DNA from: Oscillibacter sp.
GTDB lineage: Bacteria > Bacillota > Clostridia > Oscillospirales > Oscillospiraceae
DNA length: 30,817 bases
Direction: 5' to 3'
NCBI GenBank assembly: GCA_022796315.1
Contig: JAAWIL010000255.1
Location: forward strand, 1 to 30,817
Both the position numbers and the translations under genes were made by a program. A model generated the notes under the pieces. The model was given only the letters and a program-made list of their open reading frames with translations, searched no databases and was not told the origin of the DNA. This document shows, one piece after another, positions 8,375 to 16,054 of the stretch (position 1 is its first letter; each line of letters begins with the position of its first letter).

Positions 8375-10691
8375 AAGACTTTATAAAATACTGAAAAAAG
8401 TAAAAAAAGAGCAGCTGTCCATACGGGAGCTGAGCGACGAGGCCCTAAGCGAAAAAACAGCGGAGTTCCGAAGGCGCCTGTCAGAGGGGGCGTCCACCAA
8501 CAGCATTCTGCCAGAGGCCTTTGCGGTCATATGCGAGGCAGACCGGAGGATCTTGGGGATGGAGCCCTATGACTGTCAGATCCTGGGCGGGATTGCGCTT
8601 CATTACGGGTATCTGGCGGAGATGAACACAGGAGAGGGCAAGACGCTGACAGCCACCATGCCTCTTTATCTCAATGCGCTGACCGGAAAAAGTACCATGC
8701 TGGTCACGGCCAATGAGTATTTGGCGGACCGTGATGCCCAGGAAATGGGTGTGGTCTATGAGTTTTTGGGGATGACGGTGCGCTCAGGCGTGAGTGTGGA
8801 GAAGGCAAGCGGACGGGGGAACAAGGAAAAGCGTCAGATCTATAACGCGGATATTGTGTATACGACACATGGGACGCTGGGCTTTGACTATCTGCTGAAC
8901 AATCTGGTATCCAGCGCGGAGAACCGTTTTCTGAGAGAATTCTACTATGTCATCATTGATGAGGCTGATATGGTGCTGATGGACGCTGCCACGATGCCCC
9001 TTGTCATATCCGGTGTGCCTCGTGTTCAGTCGAACCTGTATGCCATGACGGATTTTTTTGTTACGACACTGCGGCCCGAGCTGGATTACATTGAGGAGGA
9101 GCACAGCGTATGGCTCACGGACGAGGGCGTGGCTTATGCGGAGCGGTACTTTGGCATTGAGAAATTCTACGCGGCAGAAAATTTTGAACTCAACCGCCAT
9201 GTGACCCTTGCACTGAGGGCGCGGGTTCTCATGGAAAAGGGAAGGGATTACGTTGTTACGGAACAGGGAGAGGTATCGCTGCTCGACAATGGTACTGGAC
9301 GGGTCCTCCCTGGCATGAAGCTGCGGGGCGGTATCCATCAGGCGATTGAACAGAAGGAGAAACTGAAGCTCACACAGGAGACGCGGTCTATTGCGTCCAT
9401 TACGTTTCAAAATCTCTTTTTGCTGTTTCCGCGCATGTCGGGAATGAGCGGTACAATTTCTGACGCCAGAAAGGAATTGCGCCAGATATATAAGAAAAGA
9501 GTCGTGGTGATACCGCCACACAAACCCCTCATAAGAAATGACCAGAAAGATCTGTTCTTTAAAAATGCACAGATACAGTATGAGGAGGCAGTTAAGGAAG
9601 TGCTGCGGCGCCATGAGACCGGACAGCCGGTACTGGTGGTGACATCCACGATCGCCGATACGGAGATGATCTCCAATATACTGGTGGAAAGGGGAGTAGC
9701 GCACAGCGTTCTGAACGCCAACAATGCCTACTGGGAAGCCCAGATTATCAAGGAGGCCGGTCTGCGGGGAATGGTCACTGTGTCCACCGGAATGGCAGGA
9801 CGTGGCACGGATATTCGCTTGGGGCCAGGCGTGCGGGAGTTGGGCGGACTCGCCGTCATCGGCGTTGGACGTATGGCCAACGTCCGGCTGGAGCGGCAGG
9901 CGCAGGGGCGCGCGGGCCGGCAGGGAGATCCGGGGTGCAGTCAGTTTTTTGTCTCCCTTGAGGATGATACTGCTTCTTCCGTAGGCGAAAAGACGCTGGA
10001 AAAGTATGTCGAAAAGGATTACCACATCTCAAACCGGAAGCTGAAGAGGCTGATCAACGGGGCGCAGAAGCGCAAGGAGGAACAGGCGGTTTTCCAGCGG
10101 AAGAGATCGGTGGACTATGACAAGGTTTTGAAACGTCAAAGAGTGATGATTTATGGCGTGAGGAACAGACTGCTGGACGGCGGAAGTCTGGAGCTGAATA
10201 CGGTACGGCAGTTGGCATATGAGAGTGTAAGGATGTTTTTAAAGGAAACCCGGCGGCCGGATATGGGCGATGTCACAAGGTATGTGCTGAATAATATCTG
10301 TTACGATCTGGACAGCCGGATTTTGAGCGTCAAAGAGGGGATGTCTAAAAAGACTTTGGGACGGATTCTGACCTCTTATGTGACTGCGGTTTGGGAGAAC
10401 AGAACAAAGTCATTTTCATCAGAGGATGAGTTGAAGGAATTTATTCGCCTGTGCAGCCTTCGGGCCATTGACGACGCTTGGGTAGAACAGGTGGACTATT
10501 TGCAGCAGCTGCAGTTTTTGGTTAGCAGCTGGTCCTCGGCGCAGAGAAATCCGGTGTTTGAGTACCACGCGGAGGCGTATAAGTCCTTCCTCGGTATGGA
10601 AAGAACGATCAAGAAGGAGATTGTACGGAATGTCTTTCTGGGAACAAAGAAATACAGCAAGACAGGTGAGATGTATATTCTTTTTCCCTGA
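8364..10691 (+). CDS. secA2: Accessory Sec preprotein translocase ATPase SecA2
   Basis: At 775 residues it is shorter than housekeeping SecA and lacks the C-terminal Cys-rich zinc tail. The motor motifs are intact: Walker A NTGEGKT (88-94), Walker B/DEAD box IDEAD (198-202), PLVISG just after it, and the motif V/VI region STGMAGRGTDIRLG with QAQGRAGRQGDPG. It should energise export of the glycosylated adhesin through SecY2 with Asp1-3. The ATG at 8364 lies inside the asp3 end. It follows asp3 and precedes gtfA, the canonical order. The motor has AT-richer codon use than the chromosomal genes to the right, like the rest of the cluster. Confidence 0.93.
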   Translation: MANKRLYKILKKVKKEQLSIRELSDEALSEKTAEFRRRLSEGASTNSILPEAFAVICEADRRILGMEPYDCQILGGIALHYGYLAEMNTGEGKTLTATMPLYLNALTGKSTMLVTANEYLADRDAQEMGVVYEFLGMTVRSGVSVEKASGRGNKEKRQIYNADIVYTTHGTLGFDYLLNNLVSSAENRFLREFYYVIIDEADMVLMDAATMPLVISGVPRVQSNLYAMTDFFVTTLRPELDYIEEEHSVWLTDEGVAYAERYFGIEKFYAAENFELNRHVTLALRARVLMEKGRDYVVTEQGEVSLLDNGTGRVLPGMKLRGGIHQAIEQKEKLKLTQETRSIASITFQNLFLLFPRMSGMSGTISDARKELRQIYKKRVVVIPPHKPLIRNDQKDLFFKNAQIQYEEAVKEVLRRHETGQPVLVVTSTIADTEMISNILVERGVAHSVLNANNAYWEAQIIKEAGLRGMVTVSTGMAGRGTDIRLGPGVRELGGLAVIGVGRMANVRLERQAQGRAGRQGDPGCSQFFVSLEDDTASSVGEKTLEKYVEKDYHISNRKLKRLINGAQKRKEEQAVFQRKRSVDYDKVLKRQRVMIYGVRNRLLDGGSLELNTVRQLAYESVRMFLKETRRPDMGDVTRYVLNNICYDLDSRILSVKEGMSKKTLGRILTSYVTAVWENRTKSFSSEDELKEFIRLCSLRAIDDAWVEQVDYLQQLQFLVSSWSSAQRNPVFEYHAEAYKSFLGMERTIKKEIVRNVFLGTKKYSKTGEMYILFP

Positions 10692-10727
10692 ATGCTGTTG
10701 AAAGTCAAAAGGAAGGGGGAGCTGGGA

Positions 10728-12218
10728 ATGGTTTATAATTTTAATCTGGGCATAGGCTGGGCTTCCAGCGGCGTGGAGTATGCGCAGAGCTATCGGGCGG
10801 TTATGCTCAGAAATGTTGGGATTGACGCGAAGTTTGTATTTACAAATATGATCGCCACGGAGAATATTGAGCATTTGACAAAAAACATCGGGTTTCTCGA
10901 TTCGGAGATTATTTGGCTCTATACGTTTTTTACGGATCAAAAGATTGCGCCGGTCTCCTATACGTTGGATGACTTGAAAAAGACGCTTCCAACGAATCAG
11001 TATACCTACACCAGAAATGGGAAGACTGGAAGGCTGACTTTTGAGGGAAACGGCAACTTCTATACCGTGTTTTTTGTAAACGAGACAGAGGAACTGGTTC
11101 ACAGGGTGGAGATCGTGTCAAGAGGTTTTTTGATCCGAAAGGATTATTTTACTTACGGCAGGGTCTTTTCGCAGTACTATGCGCCGCTGGACAAAAAGGC
11201 CCATATGTATCTGCGCAGGTTTTTCAATGAAGACGGTACAGTGGCTTACGAAGAGATCAACGATGACGAAAATGTGGTATACCGCTTTCCGGACCGGTTC
11301 CTCAGCTCAAAGGAGGAGCTGGTGGGATATATGGTATCCAAACTGTCCCTTACGAAGAACGATGTGGTCTTGATTGACCGCATAACGGGTGTGGGACAGG
11401 CCATTCTGCAAAACGCAGGAAAGGCCCGAGTGGGAATAATGATCCATGCAGACCATTTCGTCGAAGGCGGAACCAATGATGATTACATTTTGTGGAATAA
11501 CTTCTATGAGTATTCCTTTGCCATGAATAAGCATATCGATTTCTATATTACCGCCACGGATGAACAGAATAAGCTGCTGAAGGAACAGTTTCTGAAATAC
11601 AATGGGGCTGACCCGGCGATTTATACGATCCCCGTGGGAAGTCTGGATGAGCTGAAATATCCGACCGCCAACCGCAAGCCGTATTCTATTCTGACGGCGT
11701 CCAGACTGGCCACAGAGAAGCATGTCGATTGGATTATCGAAGCCGTGGTAAAGGCGCGGGAGACGGTTCCTCAGCTCTCTTTGGACATATACGGAAAAGG
11801 CGGGGAGGAGAAGCAGCTTCAGGAGCTGATCAAAAAGCATGGCGCGGAGAGTTATATCGTTCTTCGGGGACAGCAGAACTTAAAGGAAGTGTATCAGGAC
11901 TATGAGCTGTATTTATCGGGTTCTACCAGCGAGGGATTTGGTCTGACGCTTATGGAAGCCGTCGGAGGCGGCCTTCCGATCATTGGCTTTGATGTGAGAT
12001 ACGGCAATCCAACATTTATTGATGACGGTGAAAACGGGTATCTGATCCCCATAGATGATGATATGACCGGGAAGCAGAAGATCGACGCACTGACAGACCG
12101 CCTGGTGCGTCTGTTTACGGAGGCGGATTTGGACAGCTTCCATAAACACTCTTACGAAAAGGCCAAAAAATTTCTCACAAGTGAGGTGGAGCAGAGATGG
12201 AAAAGTCTGATGGAATGA
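10728..12218 (+). CDS. gtfA: Accessory Sec glycosyltransferase GtfA
   Basis: The 496-residue protein opens with MVYNFNLGIGWASSGVEYAQ, the signature GtfA N-terminus. It then has the beta-sheet extension domain used to bind GtfB, IHADHFVEGG in the acceptor half, and the UDP-sugar domain with TASRLATEKHVDWII, LDIYGKG, STSEGFGLTLMEAVGGG (E-x7-E) and FDVRYGN. GtfA with GtfB adds the first GlcNAc to Ser/Thr residues of the repeat adhesin in the cytoplasm. I chose ATG 10728 because ggaaggggga (10711-10720) precedes it and the family starts here; an ATG at 10692 would add 12 residues. It overlaps the gtfB start. It is closer to the classical family than the copy at 3248. Confidence 0.93.
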   Translation: MVYNFNLGIGWASSGVEYAQSYRAVMLRNVGIDAKFVFTNMIATENIEHLTKNIGFLDSEIIWLYTFFTDQKIAPVSYTLDDLKKTLPTNQYTYTRNGKTGRLTFEGNGNFYTVFFVNETEELVHRVEIVSRGFLIRKDYFTYGRVFSQYYAPLDKKAHMYLRRFFNEDGTVAYEEINDDENVVYRFPDRFLSSKEELVGYMVSKLSLTKNDVVLIDRITGVGQAILQNAGKARVGIMIHADHFVEGGTNDDYILWNNFYEYSFAMNKHIDFYITATDEQNKLLKEQFLKYNGADPAIYTIPVGSLDELKYPTANRKPYSILTASRLATEKHVDWIIEAVVKARETVPQLSLDIYGKGGEEKQLQELIKKHGAESYIVLRGQQNLKEVYQDYELYLSGSTSEGFGLTLMEAVGGGLPIIGFDVRYGNPTFIDDGENGYLIPIDDDMTGKQKIDALTDRLVRLFTEADLDSFHKHSYEKAKKFLTSEVEQRWKSLME

Positions 12219-13546
12219 TAGACGCGGTACTGCTGCTGGACAACTATAGGGAAGAGAGCAGTATGCTCCGCCAGTCTTTTCGAAACGCCGGCTTCACAGG
12301 GCCTGTGATCGTGATCGAGGACGATGGGTTTTTGCCGGAGGACGTGATTTCTGTTTACCAGTATTTTTGCGGCAGTTTTCGAGAGGGAAGCAGGATGCCG
12401 GGAAAGGCCAGATATTTCAACCAGATTGATGTTCCGGACTACTGGGAGATCAGCGGAACCTCCTCCAATGGGAAAGTCACAGATTTGCACCATGTGCGGG
12501 GGCGGATCTTCTATGCGGAACCAAAGCACAAACGTCTGGCGCGGGTCGTGGATTGGATGGATGAAAAGGGCACTGTCCGGTTTAGCGACCACTACAATCA
12601 ATATGGAGTTCTCTATGCCAGAACCTTTTTCAATAAAAACGCAAAGCGCTTCTGCAGGGCGTATTTTGACACAGATGGCAGAGAAACCCTTTTAGAGAAT
12701 TATGTAACGCGGGATATCATCCTGAACAGGGACGGCAGAGTTTATGTGTTTCAGGGCAAGACGGATTTGGTGCGAAAGCTCCTGGAGGAGTTGGGCGCTA
12801 TGAAAAGCAGAATTTTCTACAATTCCCTGTCTACGCCGTTCCTTGTATCTGAAAAAATGCCGAGAGACAGGCAGGAGGATGTGCTCTTCTGGCAGGAGGG
12901 CCCCCGGGAGGATATCCCCGGAAATATGAACATGATTCTCTCCGGACAGTCCGGCCGCACGAGAGTCATCTATGTGCAGAAAAAGGCAAGCTATGAAAAG
13001 CTGATTCAGCTGGGGGCTTCTCAGGAGATTCTCAAGCCGCTTGGGTTTGACTATTCCTACAGCAGGGAAAACGCCTGTCAGAACGAGGCGTTGATCTGTA
13101 CGAATTCCGACAGAATCAAAGCATGCGAGGAATTGATACAGGCGCTTCCGCAGATGCACTTTCGTATCGCCGCTATTACGCAGATGTCTTCTAAGCTGAT
13201 GGGTCTGTCCAAGTATGAAAATGTAACATTGTACCCTGGGGTGCGAAATGACAAGATCGAGGCGCTCTTTGACAGATGTGATTACTATCTGGACATCAAC
13301 CATGAATCGGAGATTGTGTCGGCAGTGAAACAGGCATTTTTGCATAATCTGCTGATTCTGGGATTTAAAGAAACACTGCATAATCAGACATATATCGCAG
13401 CCGAGCATGTATTTGACGGACACGAGGCGATGATCGCGTTCCTGAAGAAAGTGATGGGACAAGAAGCGATGATAAAGGAGCAGCTCGATTTGCAAAAGAG
13501 GGAGGCCCTGTCGGAGGAAACGACGGCATACGCTAAACTTTTTTAA
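12197..13546 (+). CDS. gtfB: Accessory Sec glycosyltransferase-stabilising protein GtfB
   Basis: This 449-residue full-length GtfB contains EDDGFLPEDVISVYQYF, VDWMDEKG...HYNQYGVLYARTFF, a complete middle domain (VLFWQEGPREDIPGN), LICTNSD, YENVTLYPGV, YYLDINHESE and LILGFKETLHNQ. GtfB has no catalytic role of its own in known systems; it binds the acceptor polypeptide and activates GtfA. Two starts are possible. ATG 12197 has a good ribosome site (aggtgg, 12184-12189). ATG 12215 forms an ATGA overlap with the gtfA stop and matches the family N-terminus better. The stop is at 13546, 30 bases before a small membrane-protein gene. Confidence 0.9.
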   Translation: MEKSDGMIDAVLLLDNYREESSMLRQSFRNAGFTGPVIVIEDDGFLPEDVISVYQYFCGSFREGSRMPGKARYFNQIDVPDYWEISGTSSNGKVTDLHHVRGRIFYAEPKHKRLARVVDWMDEKGTVRFSDHYNQYGVLYARTFFNKNAKRFCRAYFDTDGRETLLENYVTRDIILNRDGRVYVFQGKTDLVRKLLEELGAMKSRIFYNSLSTPFLVSEKMPRDRQEDVLFWQEGPREDIPGNMNMILSGQSGRTRVIYVQKKASYEKLIQLGASQEILKPLGFDYSYSRENACQNEALICTNSDRIKACEELIQALPQMHFRIAAITQMSSKLMGLSKYENVTLYPGVRNDKIEALFDRCDYYLDINHESEIVSAVKQAFLHNLLILGFKETLHNQTYIAAEHVFDGHEAMIAFLKKVMGQEAMIKEQLDLQKREALSEETTAYAKLF

Positions 13547-13576
13547 AAATAAAAATTAAACTTAGGAGGATGGATT

Positions 13577-13750
13577 ATGTTTGGAAGAGGATTAAGCGCA
13601 TACAATGTGGTGATTGTTTTGGAGTTCATACTTGCGGTCTACAGCATTGCGCTTGCGCTCAGCACGGAGAAAAAGGTGCTGAAAATCGTACATATTGCAT
13701 GTTGCGTATTATGGGTGGTTTTGGCCGTGATGAATCTGATTACTGCGTAA
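13577..13750 (+). CDS. Small two-helix membrane protein, possible Asp5/SecG-like subunit
   Basis: A 57-residue reading frame starts at ATG 13577 behind an excellent ribosome site (aggagg, 13565-13570). It has two predicted membrane helices: about residues 10-28 (NVVIVLEFILAVYSIALAL) and 34-55. They are joined by a short charged turn (STEKK). Size, topology and place directly after gtfB match where streptococcal loci carry asp4 and asp5, the SecE/SecG-like partners of SecY2. SecG and Asp5 have two helices, so an Asp5/SecG role is the best guess, made on topology and position rather than sequence identity. It could instead be an unrelated small membrane protein. It is the last gene before the terminator. 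Confidence 0.7.
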   Translation: MFGRGLSAYNVVIVLEFILAVYSIALALSTEKKVLKIVHIACCVLWVVLAVMNLITA

Positions 13751-13920
13751 TTTAGGGGTTTGAAGGTATCCGTACCACAGCCGGAGACGATAACAGCGTC
13801 CCGTATGATGGCGGCATACCGATGCTGGACCGCTTCCTTGGAGTTCAAGTTTACCTGCATACACCGGAAAATATCCGCAGTCCACAGGGCTGAAAATGAA
13901 AGAATACTTACAACCTGATT
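13751..13920. other. Non-coding gap downstream of the accessory Sec cluster
   Basis: No convincing gene is seen. A short minus-strand frame (13639-13860) partly overlaps the small membrane gene in antisense and has no recognisable motif; a remnant of a lost gene is possible. Together with the terminator and the stretch up to 14081 this forms an AT-rich spacer of about 330 bases between the export cluster and the recombination genes. Confidence 0.5.
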
Positions 13921-13981
13921 AAGAGTGCGAAAAGTTTATTGTCTGTTTGGGAGGATAAATAGCTTTTCGTACTCTTTTTTT
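13921..13981 (+). terminator. Rho-independent terminator of the accessory Sec cluster
   Basis: Arms 13921-13934 (aagagtgcgaaaag) and 13963-13976 (cttttcgtactctt) pair over 14 bp with one G-T wobble. A T-run to 13981 follows. The loop is long (28 bases). It closes the plus-strand cluster and separates it from the recombinase genes. Confidence 0.8.
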
Positions 13982-14081
13982 GCGATAAATAAGGAAGTGC
14001 TCCATGAAAATAAAAAAGTAGTAAGATCTATCAAATCGGGCCGGTTCTATGCATATCCTTGGAGCAAAGGGGAGTGGCAGG

Positions 14082-14267
14082 ATGACAGAACAGGCGCGGT
14101 TGCTTGATATTGAGAATAACCGGGAGATCACGAAAGAAACCGACAGCCAGTTCTTATTTGAGTATCAAAGAGCCATCCTGCTGACGCTGAGGGACAGAGG
14201 CGTACTGAATGAAACGCAATATCAGTATGCAGAAGAAAATCTGAAAAAACAGTTAAAGCAATCCTAA
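14082..14267 (+). CDS. Small SHOCT-like protein upstream of the recombinase
   Basis: The 61-residue charged protein starts at ATG 14082 with aaggggagtgg (14068-14078) upstream. Its C-terminal half (EYQRAILLTLRDRGVLNETQYQYAEENL) looks like the short helical SHOCT motif (a start-of-helix, a G-[VL]-[LI]-[NT]-E-x-[EQ]-[YF] turn, a second helix). Genes of this kind often sit immediately before large serine recombinases in clostridial elements. The function is unknown. Its size and place make it a candidate recombination directionality factor or accessory protein, but that is an inference. The recombinase starts 15 bases after its stop. Confidence 0.7.
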   Translation: MTEQARLLDIENNREITKETDSQFLFEYQRAILLTLRDRGVLNETQYQYAEENLKKQLKQS

Positions 14268-14282
14268 GGGGTGAGCAATACC

Positions 14283-15905
14283 ATGATAAAGGTAGCATCT
14301 TACTGCCGTGTGTCTACAGACCGGGATGACCAGGCCAATTCCTTTGAAAGCCAACAGCGATATTTTAAGGAGTATATCGCCCGCCAGCCGGACTGGGAGC
14401 TGTATGAGGTCTACGCTGACGAGGGGATCACCGGGACCTCGACAAAAAAACGAGCTGCCTTTAATCGGATGATTGCCGACGCCCACTCGAGAAAGTTCCA
14501 GCTGATTCTCACCAAGGAGGTCAGCCGGTTCTCCCGAAACATCCTGGACACCATCACCTACACCCGAGAGTTAAAAGCATTGGGGGTAGGTGTTTTGTTT
14601 ATGAACGACGGGATCAGTACCATGGAGCCGGATGCCGAACTTCGGCTGTCCATCATGGGATCAATCGCCCAGGAGGAGAGCAGAAAAACATCGACCCGTG
14701 TAAAGTGGGGGCAGACCCGGCGGATGGAGCAGGGAATCGTGTTCGGAAGGTCGCTCCTGGGCTATGATGTAAAGGATGGCTGCCTGACAATTAATCGGTC
14801 AGGTGCGGAAATTGTCAGGCTGATTTTTTACAAATACGGCGTGGAGAAGAAGGGAACTACCGTCATCGCCCGGGAACTTCGAGAGGCGGGCTACCGTACC
14901 CACAGCGGCAATGTAAACTGGTCCAACACCCACATTGTTAAGATTCTGAAGAACGAGAAATATGTAGGGGATTTGGTGCAGAAAAAGACCATCACCCCCG
15001 ACTATCTGAGCCACGCCAAGAAGTACAATCATGGGGAGGAGGAACTGGTGGCAATCCGCAGCCACCACGAACCGATTATTGACCGGGAACTATGGGATAC
15101 CGTTCAGAGGGAACTGAAAAAGCGGAACCGCAATGGGGAACTAGGGGCAGGGCATTCCAACCGGTATGTATTCAGCGGAAAAATCAAGTGTGGAGAGTGT
15201 GGAGCCAGCTTTGTTTCTCGGAAGAAAACCCGTAAGGATGGTTCACTTTACAAGCGCTGGAGCTGCTATACTGCCACATCTGAGGGACGTAAGCGCATTG
15301 ATATTCAGGGCAACGAGGTAGGCTGCGACGTAGGGAAACTCCTGCGGGAGGAGCTTGCCTTGGAGATCCTCCAGCAGTCCCTGACAGCCCTGCGAATGGA
15401 CCGGGATCAGATCATCCAAAATGTCACTGCGCTGGCAGTTGAGGCAATTCAGATGTGTGAGGAGGGAAGCATTGACAGGGTGGATGTGTTGGAATATGAG
15501 ATCAGTCAATTAAAACAAAAGAAGGCAGACGTGCTGGATGCGTTCTTCTCCAAACAGATCACGAAAGAGGAGATGCAGTTGATTAACCGGAGATATGACA
15601 GGGAACTGGAGGCGCTCCAAAAACGACTTGAGACAGCAGCGGCCAAGGAATGCGTTGCCTATGAGACAGATCAGCTGAGGAAAGATATCAGCCAGAAGGT
15701 GACGGAAATCGTCAATGGCAAGACGGACAGCGAAGTGCTTTACAAAAATGTTCTGAACCGCATGGTGGTGCATAAAGACCGAACCGTGGAGGTTTTTCTC
15801 AACCTTTTACCGCAAACATGGATTTTTCTATTGGAGGATCTGCGTGAACCCCAGAACGAACCCTCTGTACCAATATCTGTAAGCAGCCCCTTCAGCTCTG
15901 CGTAG
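14283..15905 (+). CDS. Large serine recombinase (site-specific integrase/excisionase)
   Basis: The protein of about 540 residues has the resolvase catalytic domain at the N-terminus: MIKVASYCRVSTDRDDQ with nucleophile Ser about 11, then LILTKEVSRFSRN and ADAHSR, the arginine-bearing motifs. The Recombinase domain follows (GRSLLGYDVKDG; GTTVIARELREAGY; NEKYVGD), then a zinc ribbon (IKCGECGASF...RWSCY, about 300-340) and a coiled-coil region (about 385-460). These enzymes join attachment sites by serine exchange. ATG 14283 with aaggggtga upstream fits the family start; GTG 14271 is too close to that site. The last roughly 14 codons and the TAG stop lie inside antisense cotJC sequence, so the gene spans the element boundary. 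Confidence 0.93.
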   Translation: MIKVASYCRVSTDRDDQANSFESQQRYFKEYIARQPDWELYEVYADEGITGTSTKKRAAFNRMIADAHSRKFQLILTKEVSRFSRNILDTITYTRELKALGVGVLFMNDGISTMEPDAELRLSIMGSIAQEESRKTSTRVKWGQTRRMEQGIVFGRSLLGYDVKDGCLTINRSGAEIVRLIFYKYGVEKKGTTVIARELREAGYRTHSGNVNWSNTHIVKILKNEKYVGDLVQKKTITPDYLSHAKKYNHGEEELVAIRSHHEPIIDRELWDTVQRELKKRNRNGELGAGHSNRYVFSGKIKCGECGASFVSRKKTRKDGSLYKRWSCYTATSEGRKRIDIQGNEVGCDVGKLLREELALEILQQSLTALRMDRDQIIQNVTALAVEAIQMCEEGSIDRVDVLEYEISQLKQKKADVLDAFFSKQITKEEMQLINRRYDRELEALQKRLETAAAKECVAYETDQLRKDISQKVTEIVNGKTDSEVLYKNVLNRMVVHKDRTVEVFLNLLPQTWIFLLEDLREPQNEPSVPISVSSPFSSA

Positions 15906-16054
15906 GGCATGGAGTACCGCTGGCTCAGATAGCGAAGGGATGCGCCCAGTTCGCCGTCCGGTCCACCGTACTGGCTGATGATTACGGCGGCCAGCTTGGG
16001 ATTGGGCGTCTTGATCTTGATTGGGTACTGGAGCTTCTTCTCATAGACAAACAT
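15740..16054 (-). pseudogene. cotJC: Spore coat protein CotJC, N-terminal fragment split by the element
   Basis: The first 64 codons (15863-16054) read as CotJC: MFVYEKKLQYPIKIKTPNP, QYGGPDGELGASLRYLSQRY and LLTDIGTE. CotJC is a manganese-catalase-family spore coat protein of about 190 residues made in the mother cell. Here the frame then runs about 40 unrelated codons into the element (GSFWGSRR...) to a stop at 15740. The break falls within the TEELxHLE region that supplies metal ligands, so the fragment cannot be an active catalase. The start ATG overlaps the cotJB stop (TGATG). Either a permanent disruption or a split gene repaired by excision during sporulation would look like this. Confidence 0.88.
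15855..15870. other. Probable attachment-site junction within cotJC
   Basis: On the minus strand cotJC reads correctly through LLTDIGTE (codon 64 ends at 15863) and then loses all family resemblance. The crossover bases must lie at or just beside this point, in or near ggtacagagg on the cotJC strand. The exact core cannot be fixed without the other junction or an empty site. Confidence 0.65.

Larger units (their letters stand above)
1..15863. mobile_element. Integrated element in cotJC carrying an accessory Sec/adhesin cluster (left end outside window)
   Basis: The right boundary is set where recognisable cotJC sequence begins (about 15863). The large serine recombinase lies at that end, as in skin-type and other serine-integrase elements. 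DNA to the left is visibly AT-richer than the flanking chromosome and contains no chromosomal housekeeping gene. The left end is not in the window, so the size is at least about 15.8 kb. That the export cluster and the recombinase belong to one element is inferred, because no host gene or second cotJC piece separates them. Confidence 0.75.

Noticed and set aside
8784..10025. 413-residue minus-strand frame opposite secA2
   Set aside because: It is antisense to a gene with intact SecA motifs and shows no family pattern of its own.
13639..13860. 73-residue minus-strand frame after the export cluster
   Set aside because: It overlaps the small membrane gene in antisense, has no good ribosome site and no recognised motif; at most a remnant.
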